Below are positions 45,087 through 53,708 of a stretch of DNA of 64,000 bases, in pieces (within the stretch, counting starts at the first letter, position 1; each line of letters opens with the position of its first letter). Origin of the DNA: Pseudomonadota bacterium (GTDB taxonomy: Bacteria; Pseudomonadota; Gammaproteobacteria; Burkholderiales; Burkholderiaceae); contig JAEZQX010000438.1 of NCBI GenBank assembly GCA_023441105.1, positions 1 through 64,000 of the forward strand, in the 5' to 3' direction. Both the position numbers and the translations under genes were made by a program. The notes under the pieces were generated by a model that made no database searches, was not told the DNA's origin, and saw only the letters and a list, made by a program, of their open reading frames with translations.

Positions 45087-46210
45087 AGAAGTCGCGCCGC
45101 CAGCCGCTGACGATCCGTCGCATCGATGCGATCGCCGCTTCCTTGCCCTTGAGGAAGCCGATGCGGATGGCTGGCGTGAGCATAGGGTCAGCCGACAACC
45201 TGCTTGTCCGGGTCGAAGCCGACAATGGGTTGCTCGGCTGGGGCGAGGCGGCGTCGGCGCCGACGATGACCGGCGATTTGCAGGCGGGGATGGTCGCCGC
45301 GGTCAGGGAGATTCTTGCTCCCGCGCTGATCGGCGAAGACGCGCTCGAACACGCCAGGCTCGGGCGCAGCTGCGCAGGGCTTCTCGCGGGGAACCATGGG
45401 GCGAAGTCCGCAGTCGAGATGGCGCTGCTCGACCTCGCAGGTCGTCACCTGGAGGTGCCGGTCTCCGACTTGCTGGGAGGAGCGCTGCGGCGCCGGGTTC
45501 GGCCGATGCTGCTGCTGGGTAACGAGCGGGTCGACGACGACATTGCGGAGGCTCGCGCCAACAGCGAGCAGGGCGTCGGTTTCTTCAAGCTGAAGCTCGG
45601 GGTCAAGCCGCTGGACGAGGAGATCGCCGCCACGCGCGCGTTGCGCGCTGCGCTGGGCGAAGCCACGACCATCTGCGCGGATGCCAACATGGGCTACACA
45701 GTCGAGCAGGCGGAGCGATACGCCGCGGCGGTCGCGGAATGTGGTCTGCTGTTCCTCGAGCAGCCGGTCCGGGATGCCGACATCGAAGGAATGGCGCGCG
45801 TTGCGGCGAGCGGCGCGATCCCGCTATGCGCCGACGAGCCGATCGCCGGCGCCGAGGACATTCGTCGCTTCCACGCCGCCGGCGCGGCGCGCGGTGTCAA
45901 TCTGAAGACGATCAAGTTCGGCGGGCCGAGTGCGACGGTACGGGCAGGCCATCTGTGCGAGGCACTGGGACTATCCGTCAACCTCGCCTGCAAGGTCGCC
46001 GAGTCCAGCATCGGGGCTGCCGCGCTTGCGCACGTGGGCGCCGCGATTGCGCGGCTCGACTGGGGCGTCAGCGTCACGCACCGCTACCTGGCCGACGATC
46101 TCGTCATCGAACCGCTCGAAATTCGCAATGGCGAGGTGGAGGTCCCGACCGGTCCAGGTCTTGGCGTCGAAATCGATGAGCGCCGAATCGAGCGCTACCG
46201 GGTCCGCTGA
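45083..46210 (+). CDS. Enolase-superfamily enzyme, muconate-lactonizing subgroup
   Basis: A 375-residue enzyme from GTG 45083. Residues match the muconate lactonizing enzyme set: K169 and K171 (FFKLKLG), metal ligands D200 (CADANMG), E226 (LEQP) and D251 (CADEP), and K275 (NLKTIKFGG). So it belongs to a different subgroup from the enzyme at 36752. Acts on a carboxylate substrate by cycloisomerisation, dehydration or epimerisation. Confidence 0.9.
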   Translation: MKKSRRQPLTIRRIDAIAASLPLRKPMRMAGVSIGSADNLLVRVEADNGLLGWGEAASAPTMTGDLQAGMVAAVREILAPALIGEDALEHARLGRSCAGLLAGNHGAKSAVEMALLDLAGRHLEVPVSDLLGGALRRRVRPMLLLGNERVDDDIAEARANSEQGVGFFKLKLGVKPLDEEIAATRALRAALGEATTICADANMGYTVEQAERYAAAVAECGLLFLEQPVRDADIEGMARVAASGAIPLCADEPIAGAEDIRRFHAAGAARGVNLKTIKFGGPSATVRAGHLCEALGLSVNLACKVAESSIGAAALAHVGAAIARLDWGVSVTHRYLADDLVIEPLEIRNGEVEVPTGPGLGVEIDERRIERYRVR

Positions 46211-46239
46211 GTTGCACGCACGATAACGAGGAGACACGA

Positions 46240-47211
46240 ATGATCCACCGCATGCTTGCCGGCTTGCTGCTGGCGCTTGGGCTCGCAGCCGCGGCGCCGG
46301 CCGCCGCCGATCCGGGCTTTCCCACGCGACCGATCCGGCTGCTCGTCGCCTATCCGAGCGGTGGCGCGGTGGATACCGTCAGCCGCGCGTTGGCCGAGGA
46401 GGTGAGCCGGACCATCGGGCAGCCGGTGGTCGTGGAGAATCGGCCCGGCGCCGGGGGGCGGATCGCTACCGAGTTGCTGGCCAACAGCCCCGCCGACGGC
46501 TATACGCTTCTGGCGACAACCGGTGCGCCGATCACCGTCGCGCCGGCGTTGACGTCCAAGCTCGCCTACACGATGGCCGACCTGACGCCGCTGGTACGCG
46601 TCGGCGAGATCCTCAACGTGATGCTCGTATCGTCCGAGTCGGGCGTGAAGTCGGTCAGTGAATTCGTGGACTGGGCGAAGCGGCAGGGACGGCCGATCAT
46701 GTACGGCAGCGCCGGCGTCGGTTCGGCCGATCATCTCGCCGGAGAGTTGTTCCGCAAACTGACCGGCGTGCCGATGACCCACGTGCCTTACAAGGGTGGC
46801 GCCGCCGCACTCCAGGATCTCGTGGGAGGGCAGGTCGACGTCGGGTTCTCGACCTTCACGGTGGCGCGGCCGTTCGTCGCCGCCGGCAAGCTTCGTCAGA
46901 TCGCCGTCACGTCTGCGGAACGCCAGGCGTCGTTGCCGGAACTGCCTGCTGTCGCCGAAGCCGTGCCGGGATTTGCGATCACGAACTGGGCAGGCGTCTT
47001 CGCGCCACGCGCGTTGCCCGAGACTCTGACCATTCGCCTGTTCGAAGCGTTCCGTGGTGCGGCGATGCAGTCCAGCGTGAGTGGCAAGCTGGTCGCCGCC
47101 GGCGTGGAGCCGTCGCCAAGCGCCTCGGTTGACGACTTCCGCGCCTTCGTCAGCAAGGATGCGCGTGAGTGGAGCGAGATCGTGACGCTCGCAGAAGTCC
47201 CGAGGGAGTAA
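46240..47211 (+). CDS. Bug-family (TTT) periplasmic binding protein
   Basis: A 323-residue protein with signal peptide ending near PAAADP, then FPTRPIRLLVAYPSGGAVDT, ENRPGAGGRIATELLAN, THVPYKGGAAALQDLVGGQ. ACGAGGAGA precedes the ATG. A second Bug gene in this operon; the two differ in sequence, so they may bind different ligands or act at different stages. Confidence 0.9.
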   Translation: MIHRMLAGLLLALGLAAAAPAAADPGFPTRPIRLLVAYPSGGAVDTVSRALAEEVSRTIGQPVVVENRPGAGGRIATELLANSPADGYTLLATTGAPITVAPALTSKLAYTMADLTPLVRVGEILNVMLVSSESGVKSVSEFVDWAKRQGRPIMYGSAGVGSADHLAGELFRKLTGVPMTHVPYKGGAAALQDLVGGQVDVGFSTFTVARPFVAAGKLRQIAVTSAERQASLPELPAVAEAVPGFAITNWAGVFAPRALPETLTIRLFEAFRGAAMQSSVSGKLVAAGVEPSPSASVDDFRAFVSKDAREWSEIVTLAEVPRE

Positions 47212-47281
47212 GCAGAGGCGAGTGCATGTGCCATCTTGCTGGCCACGATCACCGATCAACCTATCGATTCGCAGAATCTCA

Positions 47282-48289
47282 ATGAGCCATATCGTCCTCG
47301 AGCAACCATCGCTCGCTGCCCCGCCGGCGAAGCTCCAGCCTCTCGCCGGCCCGATCGTCTGGGATCGCAACAGCCTTGGCGTTGACGCCGGCCGCATCCT
47401 GGTCGATCAAGCCTGCCTCGACGAAATCGACCTTCTGGTGAAGACGCTGCGCCGCAATTGTCTCGCGACGGAGTTGCTCTCGCCGGACGACTTCGCTCTC
47501 GATGCTTGTCGCGCGCTCATGACCCGGGCTCGGCAGGAGTTGGAGGACGGCGTTGGCTTCGTGATCATCGATCGGCTGCAGCCGCAGCACTATTCAGTCG
47601 AAGAGAACCGGCAGGTCTACTGGGTGCTCGCACAGCTCATCGAGCGCCCGGTCGCGCAAGACCGGCATGGCCGGACCATGTACGACGTCCGCGACGAAGG
47701 GCGCCCGGTTGGCAACGGCGTGCGTCCCGTGCTCACGTCGGTCGGGCAGCCTTTCCACACGGACAACAACTTCAACCTGTGCCCACCGGATTACGTCGCG
47801 CTGTACTGTCTGCGCACGGCGAAGGAGGGTGGCATCAACAGCATCGTCAGCTTCTACACCGTCTTCAACGAGATGCTTCGGCGCGAGCCAGGTCTGGTCC
47901 CGCGGCTGTTCGAACCGTTCCTCTACGACCGGCAGCGCGAGCATGCCGAGGGCGAACCGATGGTGCTGAGTCATCCGGCATTCGAGTTCGACGCAGCGGG
48001 GCGCCTGACCTGCCGGTTTTCGATCAAGCAGGTGCAAAACGGCTACCAGCTCGCAGGCCAGGCGCTCGATGAGCAAGGCGAACGCGCTTTGACGATGCTG
48101 GAATCGATCATGCGAGAACCGCAATTCCAGCGGGAGTTTCTTTTCGAGGTCGGGCAGATCCAGATCGTCGACAACCGTCGCTGCGGTCATAGAAGGACCG
48201 CGTTTACCGATTTCCCGGATCCGGAGCTGCGGCGCCATTTGCTGAGGCTCTGGCTGCGCCGCGGCGGCCGCCGCTTCTACAACGGCTGA
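47282..48289 (+). CDS. TauD/TfdA-like Fe(II)/2-oxoglutarate dioxygenase
   Basis: A 335-residue protein. QPFHTDNNFNLCPPDYVALY gives the H-x-D iron pair, and NRRCGHRRTAFTDF the distal His and 2-oxoglutarate Arg region. Longer N-terminus than typical TauD, closer to the broader TauD/TfdA (gamma-butyrobetaine-like) class. ATG 47282 is used; GTG 47222 is possible. Member of the plus-strand operon. Confidence 0.8.
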   Translation: MSHIVLEQPSLAAPPAKLQPLAGPIVWDRNSLGVDAGRILVDQACLDEIDLLVKTLRRNCLATELLSPDDFALDACRALMTRARQELEDGVGFVIIDRLQPQHYSVEENRQVYWVLAQLIERPVAQDRHGRTMYDVRDEGRPVGNGVRPVLTSVGQPFHTDNNFNLCPPDYVALYCLRTAKEGGINSIVSFYTVFNEMLRREPGLVPRLFEPFLYDRQREHAEGEPMVLSHPAFEFDAAGRLTCRFSIKQVQNGYQLAGQALDEQGERALTMLESIMREPQFQREFLFEVGQIQIVDNRRCGHRRTAFTDFPDPELRRHLLRLWLRRGGRRFYNG

Positions 48290-48319
48290 CTTGCCGCTCT
48301 TTGCACACGGCCGAACGCA

Positions 48320-48907
48320 ATGAATGACTCGTCGACGCCCCTCTTCAAGCAACCCTGGCCAGTTGGCGGCTCCGGTCCGAAGCTGATCGAGACCGGGGAT
48401 GAGCGCCGGTTCCGCGATGCCCTGGGTCGGTTCGCAACCGGTGTGACCGTCGTGACGACGCGTGACGAGGAAGGACGCCTCTTCGGCGTCACCGCGAGTT
48501 CGTTCAACGCGGTGTCGCTCGACCCGCCGATGGTCCTCTGGTCCCAGGCGACGCGAGCACCCAGCAATCGGGTTTTTCAACGGGCACCGCACTATTGCGT
48601 CAACGTGCTGGGTGCCGACCAGCGTTCCCTGTCCGACCGCTTCGCTCGACCGGCGGAGGACAAGTTTGCCGGCGTCCCATTCTCAGTCGGTGTCGAAGGG
48701 GTGCCGCTGTTGCATGACGCCATTGCCCATTTCGTCTGCCGCAACGACTACCGCTGCTACGGCGGTGATCACATGATCTTTGTCGCCACTGTACTCCGCT
48801 ACGGCCTGGCGCCCGAGGCCGAGCCGCTGATCTTCTTCGGGGGGCGCTATGTCGATCGCGCGACCGGAGGGGATGTCGGCGACAGGCACCGCGTCGCGAG
48901 CAGCTGA
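48320..48907 (+). CDS. Flavin reductase-like protein
   Basis: A 195-residue flavin reductase of the two-component type: DALGRFATGVTVVTTRDEEG, FGVTASSFNAVSLDPPMVLW, YCVNVLGADQRSLSDRFA and HMIFVATVLRYG. Probably supplies reduced flavin to the luciferase-like monooxygenase encoded next. Confidence 0.9.
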   Translation: MNDSSTPLFKQPWPVGGSGPKLIETGDERRFRDALGRFATGVTVVTTRDEEGRLFGVTASSFNAVSLDPPMVLWSQATRAPSNRVFQRAPHYCVNVLGADQRSLSDRFARPAEDKFAGVPFSVGVEGVPLLHDAIAHFVCRNDYRCYGGDHMIFVATVLRYGLAPEAEPLIFFGGRYVDRATGGDVGDRHRVASS

Positions 48908-48971
48908 CGCGGTGCGCCGGCAGCGATTGCCGCCGATGAAGCCACTCCGAATCCTCACCTGGAGCCTGTGA

Positions 48972-50111
48972 ATGAAGCTGGGACTGTTCATGATGCCCGT
49001 GCATCCGATCCATCGCGAATTGCGCGAGACGCTACGGGAGGATCGGGAGGCGATTCTCCTGGCCGACCGCCTTGGCTACGAGGAGGCCTATGTCGGCGAG
49101 CACGTGACCGATCGAGCCGAGACGATCACTTCGTCGCTGATGTTCCTGGCAAGCCTGGTGCACGACACTCGTCGGATTCGCCTGGGTACCGGGACGCTGA
49201 ACTTGCCGAATGCCCATCCGGCCGCGATTGCCGCGCAGGCGGCGATGCTCGATCACATGCTCGAAGGCCGGTTCATCATGGGCATCAGTCCCGGCGGTCT
49301 GATGTCTGATGCCGAGGTCTTCGGCAACCTCGGCAACAATCGCACCGAAATGTTTGTCGAGTGCATCGACACCATCCTCGAGATCTGGCGCCGCGACCCG
49401 CCATACGACATCCAGGGCAAGTACTGGAACGTGTCCGTCGCGAAGACGATGATCCCGGAAATTGGACAGGGTTCGATCATGCGCCCGTACCAGACTCCAC
49501 ATCCGCCCATCGTCGGGACTGCGGTTGCGCCGTATTCCGCCGGGGTGACCGAGATGGCCAAGCGAGGATGGCAACCGATCTCCGCCAACTTCCTGATGCC
49601 CGAATGGGTCGCGACGCATTGGCCCAAGTATGTCGAGGGACGAGCTGCGGTAGGCGCTGTCGCGCATCCCGCCGAATGGCGGGTGGCCAAGTCGATCTTC
49701 GTCGCCGACGACGAGAAGACCGCAAAACGTTATGGGCACGGCCCGGATGGACCATACCACTTCTACTTCCGGCAGCTGGTCCGAAAGCTGGTCGGCGGCG
49801 GCGGCCGCGGCAACCTGTTCAAGACCGATCCGGCGATGCCCGACGCGTCGATCACGCCCGACTACGTGACCGAGCGGCTTGTCATTGCCGGCACGCCGGA
49901 TAGCGTCGTCGAACAGTTGTTGGCTTTCCGCGACCAGGTGGGCGATTTCGGCACGCTGCTGTACGCGTGCATGGACTGGCAGGATTCGAGCCTCGGCAAA
50001 CGCTCGATGCAGCTGATGGCAGAGGAGGTGATGCCGCGGCTGAATGCTGCCATCGCCGGCACGGGCCGCGCCGGTGCGTCGTCCGGCGCCGCGACCCTCG
50101 CCGTGTCCTGA
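48972..50111 (+). CDS. Luciferase-like (LLM) flavin-dependent monooxygenase
   Basis: A 379-residue bacterial-luciferase-family enzyme. LGLFMMPVHPIHR at the start, ADRLGYEEAYVGEHVTD, IRLGTGTLNLPNAHP, DHMLEGRFIMGISPGG and YVTERLVIAGTPDSVVEQL support the (beta/alpha)8 fold with FMN/FAD use. Forms a two-component system with the flavin reductase; the substrate would be an organic compound handled by the rest of the operon. Confidence 0.9.
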   Translation: MKLGLFMMPVHPIHRELRETLREDREAILLADRLGYEEAYVGEHVTDRAETITSSLMFLASLVHDTRRIRLGTGTLNLPNAHPAAIAAQAAMLDHMLEGRFIMGISPGGLMSDAEVFGNLGNNRTEMFVECIDTILEIWRRDPPYDIQGKYWNVSVAKTMIPEIGQGSIMRPYQTPHPPIVGTAVAPYSAGVTEMAKRGWQPISANFLMPEWVATHWPKYVEGRAAVGAVAHPAEWRVAKSIFVADDEKTAKRYGHGPDGPYHFYFRQLVRKLVGGGGRGNLFKTDPAMPDASITPDYVTERLVIAGTPDSVVEQLLAFRDQVGDFGTLLYACMDWQDSSLGKRSMQLMAEEVMPRLNAAIAGTGRAGASSGAATLAVS

Positions 50112-50127
50112 ATTCGCGGGGGCAGGA

Positions 50128-50964
50128 ATGGAGCCAATCGAAGATGTCGCCCTCGTCGCCGATGGTCCATCGGACGCCCCGGTCATCGTCGTTGCCGGCT
50201 CGTTGGCGGCAAGTCCGGCGATGTGGTATGCGCAGCTGGCTGCCTGGCGCAGCCATGCCCGGGTGCTCGTATACCGGTACCCAGGCCACGATGGCCGGGC
50301 GCCGGAGGCGTCCGTCGATTCGATCGAGGCGCTGGCCCGGGACCTGCTGGATCGCCTTGATCGACGAGGAGTAGGAGAATTCGCGTTCTGCGGGCTGTCT
50401 CTCGGCGGCCTGCTCGGCATGCAGCTGGCGGCCACAACCGGCCGGGTGAGGCGCCTGGTCGTCGGCAACAGCCGGTGGTACCAGTCGGACGCGTCACGGG
50501 CGATGTGGGACCAGCGGATCGGGGCGGTCCGTGCAGGCGGCATGAAGGCGGTCGTCGACGCCACGTTGGCGACATGGCTTACCGAGGCCTTCCAGGCGCG
50601 TGAGCCTGAACGTGCCGACGCAGTCCGACGGATGTTCCTGTCGACCGACCCTGGCGGCTATGTCGCCTGCGCGACCGTCGTCCGTGGCTTCGACGGGCGT
50701 GGGCTTCTCGACCGGATTTCGTGTCCCGTGATGATCGTCTCATCCGATCAGGACCGGCCGGCGCCGACCGAGCACCTCGCCGAGTTGGCGGCTGCACTGG
50801 CCGCCGGCTCGCGCGGCGGGTCGGCGGTCGAAACGCTCGTCATCGCAGACTGCGCCCATCTGTCGAGTGTCGAGGGCGCCGAGGCTTGGACCAGGCGGGT
50901 GGGCGATTTCCTCGGCGCCTCGAAGGCGAACGGTCGCTCCGGCGAAGTGCCGAGAGGGTCGTAG
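50128..50964 (+). CDS. Alpha/beta hydrolase (enol-lactonase-like)
   Basis: A 278-residue cytoplasmic hydrolase: AGSLAASPAMWYAQLAAW oxyanion loop and the nucleophile elbow FCGLSLGGLLGMQLA, then VMIVSSDQDRPAPTEH acid region and CAHLSSVEGAEAW His. Resembles 3-oxoadipate enol-lactonase relatives. Starts 17 bp after the monooxygenase gene, closing the operon. May hydrolyse an ester or lactone made upstream. Confidence 0.85.
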   Translation: MEPIEDVALVADGPSDAPVIVVAGSLAASPAMWYAQLAAWRSHARVLVYRYPGHDGRAPEASVDSIEALARDLLDRLDRRGVGEFAFCGLSLGGLLGMQLAATTGRVRRLVVGNSRWYQSDASRAMWDQRIGAVRAGGMKAVVDATLATWLTEAFQAREPERADAVRRMFLSTDPGGYVACATVVRGFDGRGLLDRISCPVMIVSSDQDRPAPTEHLAELAAALAAGSRGGSAVETLVIADCAHLSSVEGAEAWTRRVGDFLGASKANGRSGEVPRGS

Positions 50965-51039
50965 AAGGAACACGAGCGTGCCGTCCTTGGCCCCGTTCGT
51001 GAAGACGGAGCCAAGCTCATCTTTCCGGCGCCCGCCTCG

Positions 51040-51345
51040 TCATTGCGGGTTCGGGCCCTCCCTCCCCGGGGCGACGGCCACCTGCGGTGTCGCGATCGAT
51101 GGCGTAGTCCGGTCCGGTTGCCGATGCCTGGAGGCGATCAGGGCCGGATCCTCGCTTGGGGCGCTGGGGGCCTCAGGCAGCAGGTAAAGCCACGCCGGAT
51201 GCGGGTAGAACTTGGACGCGTAGTCGTAGCCCTGCGTGGGATACAGGCGCTTGACGATGACGGCCGGATGGTCGCCGGGCCTGTCGGCCAGCGCGGCGAC
51301 AGGGGCGACGGTGGCCAGGCCGACGATGAACAGCTTGCCTTTCAT
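51040..51345 (-). CDS. Small secreted hypothetical protein
   Basis: A 101-residue protein with a clear signal peptide (KGKLFIVGLATVAPVAALAD) and a Pro-rich body (YPTQGYDYASKFYPHPAWLY). AAGGGAG precedes the ATG. No family recognised. Confidence 0.6.
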   Translation of the reverse strand: MKGKLFIVGLATVAPVAALADRPGDHPAVIVKRLYPTQGYDYASKFYPHPAWLYLLPEAPSAPSEDPALIASRHRQPDRTTPSIATPQVAVAPGREGPNPQ

Positions 51346-51523
51346 GGAGCACTCCCTTTCGATGTCCTCTCCGGATGCCGGTGCGTGGCGATGCCACAGC
51401 CAGAACTTGCCCGATCGACCCAGGAGGTGTCCTTTGGCGGGATGATGCTTTGCTAAGGGTTGCTAACTGCTACATGTGGCGCCAACTTGCGGGGAAGCGG
51501 GAACCTTCACATACTCGCAAGCC

Positions 51524-52282
51524 ATGAAGAGCGAACAGGTGTCCTTCCCCTCCGCGCAGGGCGTTATGCTCGCCGCGCGCCTGGACTTGCCGGACGAGGG
51601 GGCGCACGCGCATGCCCTGTTCGCCCATTGCTTCACCTGCGGCAAGGACATCTTTGCCGCCAGCAGCATCGCGCAGGCGCTGGTGGAGCAGGGCATCGCG
51701 GTGCTGCGCTTCGATTTCACCGGCCTGGGCCACAGCGAAGGCGAGTTCGCCAACACCACGTTTTCGTCCAACGTGCAGGATCTGGTGGCGGCGACGGATT
51801 GGCTGCGGCGCAGCGATCGCGCACCATCCCTGCTGATCGGCCATAGCCTGGGCGGAGCTGCCGTGCTTGTCGCCGCTGCCGAGATGCCCGAAGTGCGGGC
51901 GGTTGCCACCATCGGCGCGCCCAGCGACGTCTCCCACGTGACCGGGCTCTTCCGGGACCGGGTCGCGGAGATCGAGGCAAGCGGCGAGGCGCTGGTGCAG
52001 CTCGCCGGCCGGCCATTCCGGATCCGACGCGAGTTCCTGGCCGATGCCGCGGACCAGAACGTGCGACAGAAGGTCGGCAGTCTGGGACGTGCGCTCCTGA
52101 TCCTGCATTCGCCGGCGGACGAGACCGTGCCGATCGGCAACGCCACCGGCATTTTCGTCAACGCCAGGCATCCGAAGAGCTTCGTGTCGCTGGTCGATGC
52201 CGATCACCTGCTGCGGCGCCGCCGCGATGCGGTGTATGCAGCCAAGCTCATCGCCGCGTGGAGCGAACGGTTCGTTCGCTGA
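51524..52282 (+). CDS. Alpha/beta hydrolase
   Basis: A 252-residue hydrolase. FAHCFTCGKDIFAASSIAQA is the HG-like loop, LLIGHSLGGAAVLVAAAEM the nucleophile elbow, HSPADETVPI the acid and DADHLL the His. Sequence closely matches the hydrolase half of alpha/beta-hydrolase/OsmC fusion proteins, but no OsmC domain follows. ATG 51524 is weakly supported by its upstream bases. Confidence 0.82.
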   Translation: MKSEQVSFPSAQGVMLAARLDLPDEGAHAHALFAHCFTCGKDIFAASSIAQALVEQGIAVLRFDFTGLGHSEGEFANTTFSSNVQDLVAATDWLRRSDRAPSLLIGHSLGGAAVLVAAAEMPEVRAVATIGAPSDVSHVTGLFRDRVAEIEASGEALVQLAGRPFRIRREFLADAADQNVRQKVGSLGRALLILHSPADETVPIGNATGIFVNARHPKSFVSLVDADHLLRRRRDAVYAAKLIAAWSERFVR

Positions 52283-52325
52283 CGCCGGCGGCAGGCTACC
52301 GGGGTCGGCGGGGCAGGCCGGACGG

Positions 52326-53609
52326 ATGAAGACGGACTTCGCAAGGACCGACGGCGTCTCCGAGGCCCACCTCCGGCTGAAGCGTCTCGGCCCTGGCCTC
52401 ATCACCGGCGCAGCTGACGACGATCCGAGCGGCATAGCCACCTATTCCCAGGCTGGTGCGCAGTTCGGACTCTCGATGCTCTGGACCGTGATCTTCACGC
52501 TGCCCCTCATGATTGCGATCCAGATGGTCAGCGCGCGCATCGGCCGGGTCACGCGTCGTGGATTGGCGGCCAACATCCGCGGGGCCTTTCCGCGCTGGGT
52601 TCTCCTTCTCGTCGTCGGCCTGCTGCTCGGGGCCAATACGCTCAACCTGGCGGCAGACATCGCCGCCATGGCTGAAGCCCTGCGGCTGGTTCTCGGAGGG
52701 TCGGCCCACGTCTATTCCGTGACCTTCGGCCTCATTTGCCTGGCACTGCAGGTCTTCCTGCCCTACACCCTGTACGTGCGCTGGCTGAAGTGGCTGACGT
52801 TGGTACTGTTCTCCTATGTCGCGGTTGCCTTCTCGCTCCGCCTGGACTTGTGGCAAGTGGCCGCCGAGGTGTTCCACCCCCGCCTGCAGGCGACTTCGGG
52901 GTTGCTCTTGATGGTGGTGGCGGTCCTGGGGACGACCATCAGTCCATACCTGTTCTTCTGGCAAGCTGCCCAGGAGATGGAAGAGGCGCGCGGGGCGCCA
53001 AAGTACAGCCCGCACGAGGTGCGACTTCACCTGAGGCGCATCCGGACCGATACGGTGATCGGCATGACGTTCTCCAACCTGATCTCCTTCTTCATCATCC
53101 TGACGACGGCTGGCACGTTGCACGCGGCGGGCATCGTCGACATCCAGACCTCTGCTCAGGCTGCCGAAGCGCTGCGGCCGCTGGCCGGTGACCTGGCGTT
53201 CGTGCTCTTCAGCCTGGGGATCATCGGCACCGGGATGCTGGCCGTGCCGGTCCTGGCAGGATCGGCTGCCTATGCCGTATTGGAAGCGACCGGGAGGCAG
53301 GCGAGCCTGAGTGCCCGCCTGGAGCGTGGCGAGGGCCGTTCCTTCTACGCGATCATCGCCGCGGCGACGCTTGGCGCCGTGGCCTTGTGCTTCACGCCTG
53401 CAGACCCCGTCAAGGAACTGCTATGGGCTGCGACGATCAATGGCGTGATCGCCGTCCCCATCATGGTGGTGATGATGCTGCTCGCATCTCGCCGCAGCGT
53501 CATGGGGGAACATGTCATCGGGCCCCGGCTGCGCTGGCTGGGCTGGACCGCGACGCTTTGCATGGGCCTGGTCGTGGTTGCGATGTGCATCTCGATGGTG
53601 GCGGGCTGA
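52326..53609 (+). CDS. NRAMP-like divalent metal transporter
   Basis: A 427-residue protein with about 11 TM segments. The TM1 unwound motif is D33-P-S-G rather than the DPGN of Mn/Fe NRAMPs, and TM6 reads ISPYLFFWQ (S206-P-Y) where canonical proteins have a metal-binding Met in (A/M)-P-H. So it belongs to a divergent NRAMP-related subgroup with an altered metal site and uncertain substrate. Follows the hydrolase gene by 43 bp. Confidence 0.82.
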   Translation: MKTDFARTDGVSEAHLRLKRLGPGLITGAADDDPSGIATYSQAGAQFGLSMLWTVIFTLPLMIAIQMVSARIGRVTRRGLAANIRGAFPRWVLLLVVGLLLGANTLNLAADIAAMAEALRLVLGGSAHVYSVTFGLICLALQVFLPYTLYVRWLKWLTLVLFSYVAVAFSLRLDLWQVAAEVFHPRLQATSGLLLMVVAVLGTTISPYLFFWQAAQEMEEARGAPKYSPHEVRLHLRRIRTDTVIGMTFSNLISFFIILTTAGTLHAAGIVDIQTSAQAAEALRPLAGDLAFVLFSLGIIGTGMLAVPVLAGSAAYAVLEATGRQASLSARLERGEGRSFYAIIAAATLGAVALCFTPADPVKELLWAATINGVIAVPIMVVMMLLASRRSVMGEHVIGPRLRWLGWTATLCMGLVVVAMCISMVAG

Positions 53610-53708
53610 TCCACGACCTAGCAGCAGGATCTGCTTCCCGCAGGACATCGCGAATTCCGGCGACGGCCTGTCTTGCCGCCAGCCGAACCGGCCATTCACT
53701 CCCTCTGC

